Counted from the first letter of the stretch, positions 25,401 through 35,561 are shown. The stretch is 64,000 bases of DNA from Psychroflexus maritimus (GCF_011089875.1 NZ_JAANAS010000002.1:1-64000), one strand, 5' to 3'. Notes: generated by a model not told the origin, from the sequence alone. Made by a program: numbers and translations.

Positions 25401-28325
25401 ATGCAATTTAAAACTAATTTTATACTTCTAGTAAGTTTTTTACTAACTATTTTAGCTTATGGACAAAACAAACCAATCCATAATATTACAACAAACTACA
25501 ATCAAGATTTAATTAAGCAACAGTCTAAAACTTTCCACAGCTCGTATATTGCCAAAAAGGAAGAAGCTTTAAAATACGCAGCTCAAAATAACATTCCTAT
25601 TGTTTTAGATAATGAAAATGGAACTAAATCATATCTAGAGGCTATAGAGGAAGATGGTAGCCTTTATTATATAACAGTGTACAATGCTGGAGCCGCATCT
25701 ACTTCAAACGTTGATGAATTGTATGAAGGTGGAGCATTAGGTCTTAACTTAACGGGTTCAGGTATTGATATTGGCGTTTGGGATGACGGAAGAGCAAGAG
25801 CATCGCATGAGGCTTTAGCGGGTAGAGTTGAACATAAAGACAATGCACCTGCAACTCCTTTAGGTCATACTACGCATGTTACAGGTACGGTTATTGCTTC
25901 TGGCGAATTTAACCCATCTGCTCAAGGAATGGCATTTGAATCTACGGTAAGTGGGTATGATTTTTTTAATGACATTACTGAAATTCAAAACGAAGCTGGC
26001 GATGGAATGATTGTTTCTAATCATTCATACGGCTTGGCACCAACTCAATTAAGTGAATGGCAATTTGGGGCTTATATAAATTTGTCTAGAAGTATGGACT
26101 TGATTATGAATTCTGCTCCTTATTATTTACCAGTAATGGCGGCCGGAAATTCTAGAAATAATAACCCTGTTAATAATCCAGAAAAAAACGGATTTGATTT
26201 AATTACCGGACGTCAAGCTTCAAAAAACGCTTTAGTTGTAGCTAATGTTTTTGAAGTTGACGAGTATGTTAATAATGCTAGCGTTCAAATTAATAGTAGT
26301 AGTAGCTATGGACCAACAGACGATTTAAGAATAAAACCTGATATAGCTGCTAAAGGAACAAATGTTTTATCCACATTTCCAGGTTCAGATAGTGAATACA
26401 CTTCATTAACAGGAACTTCTATGGCTTCTCCAGTTGTAGCTGGTACTGTTGCATTACTCCAAGAATTGTATTTTAGTTTAGAAAATGATTATATGAAATC
26501 TCATCAGGTTAGAGCACTCCTGTGTGGTACAACTCTTCCTGCAGGGCCTTTCGGTGCGCTTCCAGATGTACGCTTTGGTTTTGGACTAATGAATGCAGAA
26601 GCCGCTGCCACAGTAATTTTGAATGACGGATTTACAACAATTTTTGACGAGATTACTCTAAATGATAACGATACTTTTACAGAAGATTTTACCGCATTAG
26701 GAGGAGATATACCACTTGAAGTAACAATTGCATGGAATGATCCTGCAGCTGAAACTCAACCCAATGGTGTAGTTGATTTTGATGAGCCTAGATTGATTAA
26801 CGATTTAGATTTAAGGATTTTTAAAGATGGTGAAGAGTTTTTTCCATCATTTATAAGGCCTTATATTTTTCAGCATACTACAGGGGTAGGTGATAACAAT
26901 GTAGATAATATAGAAAAAATTAGAATTGATGCACCCGAAGGCGAATATACTATTCAAGTGAACCATAAAGGGAATCTTTTAGACGGAAGTCAAGATTTTG
27001 CAATTGTTATTACAGGTGTAGGTGAAGAGGAGTTTAATATTTTGGCAACAGAAACAACTCAAGAAGTGTGTCCTAATGATTCAGCAAATTTCTTATTTGA
27101 ATTACAAGCGATCCCTTCTTTTAATGAAACGGTTGATTTTTCTACAACGGGTTTACCTGATTCAGTTGTAGATTCATTTTCTCCTACTCAAGTTTCAGAG
27201 AATGCTGAAATTGAACTTGATCTTACTAACTTACAAGGTCTAGAAACAGGTACTTATAACTTTGATGTAGTTGCAAGTACATCAGAAGAAAGTGTGTCTC
27301 AACAGTTTACTTTAACTGTTTTAGAGGATGAGTTATTTAATGATATAATTATTGATTTTCCTCAAAATGAACAAGAGGATATTTTGTTAAATCCTATATT
27401 TGGGTGGCAAAATGTTCCAACTGCTCAAGAATATCTTATTCAACTTTCAGAAAACATTTCATTTGATTCTGTACTTTTTTCTGAAACAACTTCAGAATTA
27501 ACATTAACCTCTCCAGAATTGCTTCCTGGAACTACTTATTTCTGGAGTGTTACACCTATCAATAATTGTTTAGAAGGGGAACAACAAATACAATCCTTTA
27601 CAACTGAAACTTTAGACTGTAAAGATGAATTATTAGCTACTGATTTACCAATAACAATTGATGACACAGCTACTGGATTGTACGAAACTTCCATAAATGT
27701 TGAACAAGATTTTGTAGAACAAATTTCTAAATTACGTGTTTCAGTAGATATAGACCATACTTATGTTGGTGATTTAATTCTAACCTTAGTAAGTCCGTCC
27801 GGAACTGAAGTTGTTTTGTTAAACCAAGTTTGTGACCAAGGCCAAAACATTGATGTAGTGTTTGATGATGCCGGAGAAGTATTTAGTTGTAATCCTGGCT
27901 CTCCCACTTTATCCGGAACAATTCAGCCTGAAAACTCACTTAGTAGCTTCATAAATGATGATTGGGAAGGAGATTGGACGCTTATTGTAGAAGATACTTT
28001 TAATGGTGATGGAGGTACAATTAATAATTTTTCTCTAGAAATTTGTGATGGTACAGGAACTCTATCTGCTGAAGTATTTGATGAAACAAGCTTTGCCATG
28101 TACCCTAACCCTGCTAGTCATCAAGTAACTATTGATTTTGACAAGCCTAACGGGGATTCAACGGTTACTATTTTTGATATCAACGGAAGAATAATTAAGC
28201 AAGTAAAAGCTTCTTCGTTTGATACCGATGTAAAAATTAATGTTAGTGACTTTTCAACAGGAATCTACATGGTAGAAATTAGTTCGGGTGGAAAGAAGTC
28301 AACACAGAAATTAATTGTAAAATAG
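25401..28325 (+). CDS. Secreted S8 subtilisin-like protease with T9SS sorting domain
   Basis: 974 residues. Signal peptide 1-21 (ends LAYGQ). Pro-region to about 100. Peptidase S8: Asp in GVWDDG (D128), His in GHTTHV (H159), oxyanion Asn in AAGN (N250), Ser in GTSMASP (S340). A beta-sandwich domain follows to about 540, then fibronectin-like domains (about 550-735). A proprotein-convertase P domain (about 740-880) has the VSVDIDHTYVGDL and DDWEGDWTLIVEDTFNGD signatures. The C-terminal about 80 residues form a type A T9SS domain (YPNPASHQVTIDF ... KLIVK). It is secreted through the outer membrane. Confidence 0.93.
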   Translation: MQFKTNFILLVSFLLTILAYGQNKPIHNITTNYNQDLIKQQSKTFHSSYIAKKEEALKYAAQNNIPIVLDNENGTKSYLEAIEEDGSLYYITVYNAGAASTSNVDELYEGGALGLNLTGSGIDIGVWDDGRARASHEALAGRVEHKDNAPATPLGHTTHVTGTVIASGEFNPSAQGMAFESTVSGYDFFNDITEIQNEAGDGMIVSNHSYGLAPTQLSEWQFGAYINLSRSMDLIMNSAPYYLPVMAAGNSRNNNPVNNPEKNGFDLITGRQASKNALVVANVFEVDEYVNNASVQINSSSSYGPTDDLRIKPDIAAKGTNVLSTFPGSDSEYTSLTGTSMASPVVAGTVALLQELYFSLENDYMKSHQVRALLCGTTLPAGPFGALPDVRFGFGLMNAEAAATVILNDGFTTIFDEITLNDNDTFTEDFTALGGDIPLEVTIAWNDPAAETQPNGVVDFDEPRLINDLDLRIFKDGEEFFPSFIRPYIFQHTTGVGDNNVDNIEKIRIDAPEGEYTIQVNHKGNLLDGSQDFAIVITGVGEEEFNILATETTQEVCPNDSANFLFELQAIPSFNETVDFSTTGLPDSVVDSFSPTQVSENAEIELDLTNLQGLETGTYNFDVVASTSEESVSQQFTLTVLEDELFNDIIIDFPQNEQEDILLNPIFGWQNVPTAQEYLIQLSENISFDSVLFSETTSELTLTSPELLPGTTYFWSVTPINNCLEGEQQIQSFTTETLDCKDELLATDLPITIDDTATGLYETSINVEQDFVEQISKLRVSVDIDHTYVGDLILTLVSPSGTEVVLLNQVCDQGQNIDVVFDDAGEVFSCNPGSPTLSGTIQPENSLSSFINDDWEGDWTLIVEDTFNGDGGTINNFSLEICDGTGTLSAEVFDETSFAMYPNPASHQVTIDFDKPNGDSTVTIFDINGRIIKQVKASSFDTDVKINVSDFSTGIYMVEISSGGKKSTQKLIVK

Positions 28326-28347
28326 AATTCGTAAAAATCATAGATTT

Positions 28348-28384
28348 TAAAACTACTTCATTAATTTGGAGTAGTTTTTTTTTG
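28348..28384 (+). terminator. Terminator of the protease gene
   Basis: AAACTACT/AGTAGTTT stem with a loop of about 12 bases, then nine T. Confidence 0.75.
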
Positions 28385-28571
28385 CTTTATTTCTTAACAC
28401 CTAGTTATTAGTTCAAACTATTTTTTACTTTATCTGTTACATGAATTGAAAACAAAATCACTTAAGCCTTATTAGCCTGAGTTCGATTATTAGTTTACTA
28501 ATTTGATACAATTTGCTTTTTACAATGCCTCAAAATCCTTAATTTAGCAACCAAATTATAAATTTAAATTT

Positions 28572-29744
28572 ATGAAAGAAGTAGTTATAGTTAGTGCAGC
28601 AAGAACACCAATAGGAAGTTTTTTAGGAAGTTTGTCAACTGTTCCTGCTACTAAGCTTGGTAGCATTGCCATTAAGGGTGCTCTAGATAAAATTAATTTA
28701 GACCCAAAACTAGTTAATGAAGTGCTTATGGGCAACGTGGTTCAAGCAAACAATGGGCAAGCACCTGCTCGTCAAGCAGCACTTGGCGCTGGTATTGAAG
28801 AAAATGTTCCTTGTACTACTGTAAATAAAGTTTGTGCAAGTGGTATGAAAGCAGTAATGCAAGCCGCTCAAGCAATTGCTTTAGGCGATGCTGAAATTGT
28901 AGTTGCTGGAGGAATGGAAAACATGAGCATGATTCCTCATTATCTTCCTTTGAGGAAGGGGCAAAAATTTGGTCCTGCGCAAATGATTGACGGAATGCAA
29001 AAAGATGGTTTGGTTGATGCATACTCGCAGGAAGCTATGGGTACTTGTGCCGACTTGTGTGCGAGCGAGCATAAAATTTCTAGGGAAGAGCAAGATGCAT
29101 TTGCGATAGAATCTTATAAGCGTTCAGCTCAAGCTTGGGAATCAGGTAAATTTGCTAATGAAGTAGTACCGGTAGAGGTTCCGCAACGAAGAGGTGAGCC
29201 CTTAGTGATTAAAGAAGATGAAGAATTTAAAAACATTAAATTAGATAAAATTCCTCAATTGAGAGCGGCATTCTCTAACGATGGAAGTGCAACAGCAGCT
29301 AACTCTTCAACAATTAACGACGGAGCAGGAGCAATGGTGTTAATGAGTAAAGAAAAAGCGAATGAGCTAGGATTAGAAGTTTTAGCAAGTATTACTGGTT
29401 ATGCAGATGCTGCGCAAGAACCTAAATGGTTTACAACGGCTCCGGCAAAGGCTTTACCTTTAGCGCTAAAGAAAGCAGGTGTGACGCAAGATGAGGTTGA
29501 TTATTTTGAATTTAATGAAGCTTTTTCAGTTGTAGGTTTAGCAAATATGAAACTTTTGGGCTTAACTTCAGATAAGGTAAATGTAAATGGTGGGGCTGTT
29601 TCTTTAGGTCACCCACTAGGATGTTCAGGTGTAAGAATTTTAATAACTTTACTTAATGTTCTTCATCAAAACGATGCAAAAATTGGTGCAGCCGCTATTT
29701 GTAATGGTGGAGGAGGTGCCTCTGCATTAGTTATGAAAAGATAA
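28572..29744 (+). CDS. Acetyl-CoA C-acyltransferase (thiolase)
   Basis: 390 residues. Thiolase with nucleophilic Cys in VNKVCASGMKAV (about residue 85), the His of NEAFSVVGLANMK and the second Cys in GHPLGCSG; GGGGAS at the C-terminus. It makes or cleaves acetoacetyl-CoA, or works in beta-oxidation. The sequence around NMSMIPHYLP is close to biosynthetic thiolases. No fatty-acid oxidation genes are adjacent. It is followed after 25 bases by the C40 peptidase, which may be co-transcribed. Confidence 0.93.
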   Translation: MKEVVIVSAARTPIGSFLGSLSTVPATKLGSIAIKGALDKINLDPKLVNEVLMGNVVQANNGQAPARQAALGAGIEENVPCTTVNKVCASGMKAVMQAAQAIALGDAEIVVAGGMENMSMIPHYLPLRKGQKFGPAQMIDGMQKDGLVDAYSQEAMGTCADLCASEHKISREEQDAFAIESYKRSAQAWESGKFANEVVPVEVPQRRGEPLVIKEDEEFKNIKLDKIPQLRAAFSNDGSATAANSSTINDGAGAMVLMSKEKANELGLEVLASITGYADAAQEPKWFTTAPAKALPLALKKAGVTQDEVDYFEFNEAFSVVGLANMKLLGLTSDKVNVNGGAVSLGHPLGCSGVRILITLLNVLHQNDAKIGAAAICNGGGGASALVMKR

Positions 29745-29769
29745 TTTATTTAAATTTTACTCAAAAATA

Positions 29770-30522
29770 ATGCAATACGGTATTTGCAAACTAGGTATTG
29801 TTCCTGTTAGAATTTTACCTAATGATGAATCTGAAATGGTTACACAATTAATATATGGTGATCATTTTGAAATAATTACTATCCATAAAAATTGGTTGCA
29901 AATTCGTATTGCTTTTGATCATTACGAAGGCTGGATAGATCAAAAACAAGTTCATGTTATTGATGCTTTAGCTTTCAATGAAGTTGATAATCAAGTTTTT
30001 GATTGTTCAGCTGATTTAATTGAGTACGTTCAATTAAAAGACCACAGCTTGATGGCAATTCCTTTGGGAAGTTGTTTGGCTGGTCAAAAAATCTTTCAGC
30101 ACCAATTTGAAGGGCATAAAAATAAATCACTAATCGATCAAAAAAAAAATATTCCAGAAACAGCTGCGATGTATCTCAATTCTCCTTATATGTGGGGAGG
30201 GAAAACACCTTTTGGAATAGATTGTAGTGGCTTAACACAGATGGTTTATCGCTTACATGGATATGTCTTACCAAGAGATGCATCTCAGCAAGCTAAAGAA
30301 GGCGATGCATTAAGCTTTATAGAAGAAAGTGAACCAGGCGATTTAGCTTTTTTTGATAATGATGAGGGGAGAATTATTCATGTTGGAATTATGCTTAAAG
30401 ATAATTATATTATTCACGCACATGGTTATGTTAGAATTGACAGAATTGATCACACGGGAATTTTTAATGTAGAAACAAAAACATACTCTCACCAATTGAG
30501 AGTGATTAAGAAAATTATTTAA
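29770..30522 (+). CDS. C40 (NlpC/P60) cell-wall peptidase with SH3-like domain
   Basis: 250 residues. N-terminal about 65 residues form a bacterial SH3-like fold (YGICKLGIVPVRILPND, WLQIRIAFDHYEGWID). The C-terminal NlpC/P60 domain has catalytic Cys in PFGIDCSGLTQMVYRLHG, His in RIIHVGIML and a third polar residue in IIHAHGYVRID. It would cleave D-Glu-DAP bonds or other peptides of peptidoglycan. No signal peptide is evident, so this is possibly cytoplasmic recycling (YkfC-like). Confidence 0.88.
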   Translation: MQYGICKLGIVPVRILPNDESEMVTQLIYGDHFEIITIHKNWLQIRIAFDHYEGWIDQKQVHVIDALAFNEVDNQVFDCSADLIEYVQLKDHSLMAIPLGSCLAGQKIFQHQFEGHKNKSLIDQKKNIPETAAMYLNSPYMWGGKTPFGIDCSGLTQMVYRLHGYVLPRDASQQAKEGDALSFIEESEPGDLAFFDNDEGRIIHVGIMLKDNYIIHAHGYVRIDRIDHTGIFNVETKTYSHQLRVIKKII

Positions 30523-30528
30523 TCTTGC

Positions 30529-30549
30529 TTAGGTCATTTAAAGACCTAA
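30529..30549 (+). terminator. Weak hairpin between convergent genes
   Basis: Perfect 7-bp stem TTAGGTC/GACCTAA with a 7-base loop; the downstream tract ATAAAATTTTTA is only loosely T-rich. Confidence 0.4.
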
Positions 30550-30618
30550 ATAAAATTTTTATTCAATATCCATATTTTATGAGTGAAAATTGAATAAAGA
30601 TTATTTAAATTTTATATT

Positions 30619-31488
30619 TTAATTCATAGCTGTTACTTCATAACCCTCTTTTCTCAAAAGATTTATTAAGCCTTGTTCACCTACTAGATGTATAGCTCCA
30701 ACACCAATAAAAATACTAAATTCTGTCATCTGTTTTTTGATTATAGGAATCCAATTTTTGTTTCGTTTAATTAAAATCTCATCTTCATACTCGATAAACA
30801 AACCTTTATCTTCATTAGCAATTTCACTCAATCTATTTAAGTCTCTTTCCTGGTAAGCATGAGCCATAGCTAGCATTTGTTTTTGATCACTTTTTCCATC
30901 ATCCCTAGCAGAACCAACCAACATTTGCGCTTGTTTTTTTAGTGGAATAGATTCAAAAACCCTTAATTGGTCTTCAACTGTTTCTAGACCAGCCTGGTCA
31001 ATACCAATTTGCTGAGCAAATTTTGCAAGTAACAGATCATAGGCAGTTACTTGATCACAATCAAAAAGGGAAGGAATCAACATAACACTCAAATAAATTG
31101 GTTTAATTTTTTTGATAAACTCCAAATCTAAACCTTGTTTAGCTAATCTTGGGTGAAGGAAGTTTAGGACTAAATCGTAGTCTTCTTTAGACATTAAATT
31201 ACCTAAATTTCTACCTTTACCCATAAACATTTGACTAGCCATTTCTTGGTTTACACCAGGATCATTTAAATTAATTTCTAGCAGTAGTAATTCAGAATTC
31301 ATCAGTGTTTCTTTAAGTTGATTTCCTAATTCAAGCTCACAACCTGCATGCATTGTTCCAAATAAATAAGAGGTCTTTTCTTGTTGTGGATCTTCAATTT
31401 TCCAGAGCAGTGAATTTTCTAAATTTTGTGCAAATAAAATACTGCCCAATAGGATAAACAAACTTGTAATTTTAAACTTTATATTCAT
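30619..31488 (-). CDS. TraB/GumN family exported protein
   Basis: 289 residues with a signal peptide (FKITSLFILLGSILFAQ). Two conserved GxxH motifs of the TraB/GumN/PrgY clan: LFGTMH (about 43-48) and GVGAIHLVG near the C-terminus, with acidic residues between. These residues are proposed to form a metal-dependent protease-like site. In Gram-negative bacteria GumN-type proteins are periplasmic or exported. Its start overlaps the preceding gene by four bases (ATGA), so it is translationally coupled to a sigma factor operon. Confidence 0.82.
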   Translation of the reverse strand: MNIKFKITSLFILLGSILFAQNLENSLLWKIEDPQQEKTSYLFGTMHAGCELELGNQLKETLMNSELLLLEINLNDPGVNQEMASQMFMGKGRNLGNLMSKEDYDLVLNFLHPRLAKQGLDLEFIKKIKPIYLSVMLIPSLFDCDQVTAYDLLLAKFAQQIGIDQAGLETVEDQLRVFESIPLKKQAQMLVGSARDDGKSDQKQMLAMAHAYQERDLNRLSEIANEDKGLFIEYEDEILIKRNKNWIPIIKKQMTEFSIFIGVGAIHLVGEQGLINLLRKEGYEVTAMN

Positions 31489-32093
31489 AATTCTAGTTTT
31501 TTTAATTGTTCGTAATTTTTATAAAGTCGCCTAATTAAGGTGCCATAAATTATCCTATAAAATAACAAAAGTAAGCCAACAAATACAAGCATAATCACAA
31601 AAACAGCAAGTATATAACCCCAAATAAAGCCTTCCATATCTATTTCCATGTGTTGTAATGTAAAGTAATTGGAAACAATAAAACTAAAAATAAAAATAAC
31701 AACATTAAACCAAACATAAGCCTTTACCGTATTTCTGGTTTTAATGATAGACTTCATTAATTTTTTGGAATTGTCTGCAACATTAATGTTTTTGTACCTG
31801 CTGAAAAATAAAGCAATAAAAGTAATGATGACTACATAATTAATAATTAGAGTGATGCGATAAAAATAAGTTAGATTTACTTGGTCAATAATCTCATTAA
31901 AGTCATAAAGATAGGTAAGGACTTCTATTCCAATCCAGAACAAAAATTCTAGGATACTAATAATAAAAATCCATTTAACTATTGAAGTAGATTTTTTTTG
32001 TAACATACTGTACAGTTCATTTTGACTGTATTTTGGAAGATTTTTATTTTGCTTCTTCCATTCTTGTTTTAATAAATCTAATCCTTCTGCCAT
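31485..32093 (-). CDS. Four-helix membrane protein encoded with ECF sigma factor
   Basis: 202 residues: a soluble N-terminal region (about 1-38, MAEGLDLLKQEWKKQ ... MLQKKS) followed by four hydrophobic segments (about 40-62, 75-97, 122-142, 155-182). Located five bases after the sigma gene and overlapping traB by four. Flavobacterial homologues with the same start (LLKxxWxKQ) and SSIVKWIFIISILEFLFW follow sigma factors regularly. An anti-sigma role is likely by position, but the N-terminal domain has no recognised zinc-finger motif. Confidence 0.65.
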   Translation of the reverse strand: MAEGLDLLKQEWKKQNKNLPKYSQNELYSMLQKKSTSIVKWIFIISILEFLFWIGIEVLTYLYDFNEIIDQVNLTYFYRITLIINYVVIITFIALFFSRYKNINVADNSKKLMKSIIKTRNTVKAYVWFNVVIFIFSFIVSNYFTLQHMEIDMEGFIWGYILAVFVIMLVFVGLLLLFYRIIYGTLIRRLYKNYEQLKKLEL

Positions 32094-32098
32094 ACAAA

Positions 32099-32593
32099 TT
32101 ACATATTGATTAGCTCCTTCAGCTTTTTTTTAACTCGGTTCATTTTTACTCTTGCATTTACCTCAGAAATACCAAGTGTTTCGGAAATTTCTTTATAATT
32201 TCTATCTTCTAAATAAAGAAAAACTAAAGCTTTATCTATATCGTTTAGTTCTTTTATCGCTTGGTACATTAATTTTAAATTTGCTTCAGTTTCATCATCG
32301 TACTTTTCTTCAGATAATTTAAATTCAAATTCAGTAATGCTAGTGGTTCTGATGCTTCTTTTTTTCTTCCGATACAAACTTATAGCTGTGTTTAGAGCTA
32401 CTCTGTACATCCAAGTGCTAAACTTGGCATCTCCTCTAAATTTTGGATAGGCTTTCCATAGTTGAATGCTAATTTCTTGAAACAAGTCTTTATGTGAAGC
32501 TTCATCATAGGCATATATTCTGCAAATTTTATGCACAATGTTTTGATTTTGCTCAAGTAAATCTATAAACTTTTTTTCTAATTTATTGTTCAC
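32099..32593 (-). CDS. ECF-type RNA polymerase sigma factor
   Basis: 164 residues. Region 2: QDLFQEI-type helix (SHKDLFQEISIQLWKAY) and FSTWMYRVALNTAISLYRKKKR; region 4: LNDIDKALVFLYLEDRNYKEISETLGISEVNARVKMNRVKKKL. First gene of a three-gene operon with the four-helix membrane protein and TraB/GumN. It is divergent from the NDH-2 gene. Likely membrane-signal responsive through its partner. Confidence 0.9.
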   Translation of the reverse strand: MNNKLEKKFIDLLEQNQNIVHKICRIYAYDEASHKDLFQEISIQLWKAYPKFRGDAKFSTWMYRVALNTAISLYRKKKRSIRTTSITEFEFKLSEEKYDDETEANLKLMYQAIKELNDIDKALVFLYLEDRNYKEISETLGISEVNARVKMNRVKKKLKELINM

Positions 32594-32682
32594 ATTAACT
32601 TGTTCTAAATTGTTAGTAGTAATTTTTTCTTAATGTTACAAAAACCAATCAGGTATTTTATAATTTTATAAAAACTAAGTTA

Positions 32683-33981
32683 ATGAATTTACCCAAATCT
32701 GAACACCCAAGATTGGTTATTATTGGTGGAGGTTTTGCTGGTATAAGTTTAGCTAGAAACTTAATCAACCACCCCGTTCAAGTAGTCATGGTAGATAAAC
32801 GTAACTACCACACATTTCAGCCTTTACTTTATCAAGTTTCAACCTCTGGATTAGAGCCTGATTCTATTGCTTACCCTATTCGTAAAATTTTTAATAAAAG
32901 CAAAAATATTTTTTTTAGACTGGCTGAAGTTCAATCGATTAATGATAAAGATAACTTTCTCTCTACTTCCATTGGAAAAATAGAGTTTGATTATTTAGTT
33001 ATTGCCACTGGTTCAAAGACTAATTTTTTTGGAAATAAAAATGTTGAACAGAATGCGATGAGCATGAAATCCATACCTCAAGCCCTTAATTTAAGAAGTC
33101 TTATCTTAGAAAATTTAGAAGAGGCAAGTATTACTAAGGATTTACAACAAAGAAAACGTTTACTCAATTTTGTTATTGCTGGTGCCGGTCCAACAGGAGT
33201 TGAGTTAAGTGGAGCTTTAGCTGAACTAAAAAAACATGTGGTTAATAAAGATTTTCCTGATTTAAACATGGATGAAATTCAGGTTCACCTTATCGAGGGG
33301 GAAGACCGAGTTCTTCCACCAATGAGTAAAAAAGCATCTAAGAATGCTACAAAATTTTTAAAGAAACTTGGGGTTATTATTCATACGAACACTTATGTTG
33401 AAGATTATAAAGATTTTGTAGTTGAAACAAATTCTGGAAAAACTTTTGAAACAGAAACTTTTGTTTGGTCTGCTGGAGTTGGCGGAGCACCAGTTAATGG
33501 TTTAAAGGCTTCAAGTATTATTGACAAAATGAAGCGATATAGGGTAAATCATTACAATCAGGTTGATGGATATGAACATATTTTTGCTTTGGGCGATATT
33601 GCTTTAATGCAAACCAAAAACTGGCCAGAGGGGCATCCTATGGTTGCACAACCTGCTATTCAACAAGGTAAACATTTAGCAAATAATTTCAAACGGACAT
33701 TAAAAAATCAAGCCTTTATTCCTTTTACTTATTTTGATAAAGGAACTATGGCTACCGTAGGAAGAAACAAAGCTGTTGTGGATTTACATAAACTCAAATT
33801 TGGTGGAGCTTTTGCCTGGTTTATTTGGATGTTTGTTCACCTTTGGTTCTTGGTTGGATTTAGAAATCGACTTGTGACGTTCATGAATTGGGTCTATAGC
33901 TATATCAATTATGACCGTGCAGCAAGAATTATTGTTAGGCCTTTTAAATCTAAGAAATTAGAAATGCACGACGCCGATTAG
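32683..33981 (+). CDS. Type II NADH:quinone oxidoreductase-like FAD protein
   Basis: 432 residues. FAD-binding GGGFAGISLARNL (about 14-26), NYHTFQPLLYQV (the quinone/FAD-contact loop), the NAD-binding GAGPTGVELSGALAEL (about 168-183), GDIALMQ and a C-terminal amphipathic/hydrophobic region (LKFGGAFAWFIWMFVHLWFLVG) that anchors it to the membrane. It passes electrons from NADH to quinone without pumping protons. Its last four bases overlap the end of the convergent PEtn-transferase gene. Confidence 0.9.
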   Translation: MNLPKSEHPRLVIIGGGFAGISLARNLINHPVQVVMVDKRNYHTFQPLLYQVSTSGLEPDSIAYPIRKIFNKSKNIFFRLAEVQSINDKDNFLSTSIGKIEFDYLVIATGSKTNFFGNKNVEQNAMSMKSIPQALNLRSLILENLEEASITKDLQQRKRLLNFVIAGAGPTGVELSGALAELKKHVVNKDFPDLNMDEIQVHLIEGEDRVLPPMSKKASKNATKFLKKLGVIIHTNTYVEDYKDFVVETNSGKTFETETFVWSAGVGGAPVNGLKASSIIDKMKRYRVNHYNQVDGYEHIFALGDIALMQTKNWPEGHPMVAQPAIQQGKHLANNFKRTLKNQAFIPFTYFDKGTMATVGRNKAVVDLHKLKFGGAFAWFIWMFVHLWFLVGFRNRLVTFMNWVYSYINYDRAARIIVRPFKSKKLEMHDAD

Positions 33982-35561
33982 CGCACAAGTTTTTCATAAT
34001 GTATTCCTGAATTAAGTAATCTATTATTAAGCTTAAACTCTTCAGAAAATAGACTTCTTCTTTTTCTCTTTTGTTTAAATTTTATTTTTGAAAAATCGGC
34101 ATAGGTATCAAAAAAATAATTCAGCATAAAAGTCCTCTTTGTATCAATAGTTAAACCATAATTTTTAAAATAATCATCTGATGTCCAAAACAAAAAAGGT
34201 ACTTCAAACATAGGTGGGCTTGGATTTTCTTCGTAATGGCCAGCAAAACTTCGGGTTTGATAGACCTCTTCGCCATGGTCAGAGAAATAAAGCATGTTTT
34301 TTTCTCCTTTTTGTGTTTGGAGAGATTTAAAAATTTCTTTAAGCATGAAGTCAGTATAAGTAATAGAATTATCATATGTATTTCTTTTTTGAACTGCTTC
34401 ATCTGTATTTACTACTAAATTACTGGCTTTATCATGAAAAACATCAAATTCTTTAGGGTAACGGTCCTTATATTGAAGGTGACTTCCAAGTAAGTGAATA
34501 ATAATAAATTTTTTCTTTGCAGGATTATTGAGTGCCTTTTCAAAATAAGGAAGAATGACTTCATCATGAGGAGTTACAGACCCTGCAATTGCTGTATTGG
34601 TGTAATGAACATGATGACTAGCTTTAGATATTTTGGTAACTAAACTTTCGTAAGGGCCAACAGGACGCTGGTTTGAAATCCAAAAAGTAGTAAAGCCAGC
34701 TTGATTCATTAATTGCACTAAGGTGGCCTCTTTATCTTTTTGAAAATGATTATAAGTGAGTACTTTTTTTAATGAGCCAATGGTGAATGCGCTGTTGCTA
34801 ATTACGTCTGTGTAAATATTTATTTCAGGTTTAAGGCTTGTTAAAAAGGGAGTTGTAGCTCTGTCATAACCATAAATAGTAAGATGATTTCTACTGGCAG
34901 ACTCCCCAATAACTAGAACATAGGTCGCTTCATCATCTCCTATATGCTCAACCTCACTTAAAAAGCTTTCTTGTTTATCTAAGGGTAAATCTTTAAGTTG
35001 AAAGTGTTCATATTGGTAAACAATTATACCTCGAGCAAGTAAATAAGGAAAATTTTGATCAATTAAATGTGAGAATTTAAAAACAGCAAGTAATGCAATA
35101 AATACACTTAGACAAATCCATTTTTTTTGCCTCAGAATTTTTACAGAAATAGAATTTCTATATTTGATGAAGAATCCTAGGATTAGTAATAGATGAACTG
35201 CAATTAGAAAAATACTTTTTGCATTGAAATAGAAACTTAAAAACTCACGAGCTTCAGCAAGATTAGTTTCAAATAATACAAAGATTGCTGAAGCAGAAAA
35301 ATTTGTGCCAAACCAAAAATAATAAAGGGTTTCAGCTCCACAAGTTAGTCCAAAACCAAGGTAAAATAAGCCTGTCATGAACTTAGTTTTAAAAACCGAA
35401 TGAAGGTTTATAAAAACAAATAAAATAACCAAAAAAACATGGTTTTCTAAAAAATTAATCCATCGGTCTGGTCTAAAATCACTGAAAATTAGCTCAAAAA
35501 TAAAATTGATATAAATAGGAGCAATCCACCAAAAAAGAGATTTTTTAAATTCAATTTTCAT
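33978..35561 (-). CDS. Phosphoethanolamine transferase-like protein (EptA/sulfatase family)
   Basis: 527 residues. About five N-terminal membrane helices (to about 175), then a periplasmic sulfatase-fold domain: VIGESASRNHLTIYGYDRATTPF with the metal-binding Glu, the nucleophile region SAFTIGSLKK, FIIIHLLGSHLQY, and the second metal site SDHGEEV. Adds phosphoethanolamine to lipid A, core sugars or a surface glycan. The frame opens at a TTG at 35582, but the ATG at 35561 is preferred; either way it overlaps the upstream glycosyltransferase gene. Third gene of an operon with that gene and the flippase. Confidence 0.87.
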   Translation of the reverse strand: MKIEFKKSLFWWIAPIYINFIFELIFSDFRPDRWINFLENHVFLVILFVFINLHSVFKTKFMTGLFYLGFGLTCGAETLYYFWFGTNFSASAIFVLFETNLAEAREFLSFYFNAKSIFLIAVHLLLILGFFIKYRNSISVKILRQKKWICLSVFIALLAVFKFSHLIDQNFPYLLARGIIVYQYEHFQLKDLPLDKQESFLSEVEHIGDDEATYVLVIGESASRNHLTIYGYDRATTPFLTSLKPEINIYTDVISNSAFTIGSLKKVLTYNHFQKDKEATLVQLMNQAGFTTFWISNQRPVGPYESLVTKISKASHHVHYTNTAIAGSVTPHDEVILPYFEKALNNPAKKKFIIIHLLGSHLQYKDRYPKEFDVFHDKASNLVVNTDEAVQKRNTYDNSITYTDFMLKEIFKSLQTQKGEKNMLYFSDHGEEVYQTRSFAGHYEENPSPPMFEVPFLFWTSDDYFKNYGLTIDTKRTFMLNYFFDTYADFSKIKFKQKRKRRSLFSEEFKLNNRLLNSGIHYEKLVR

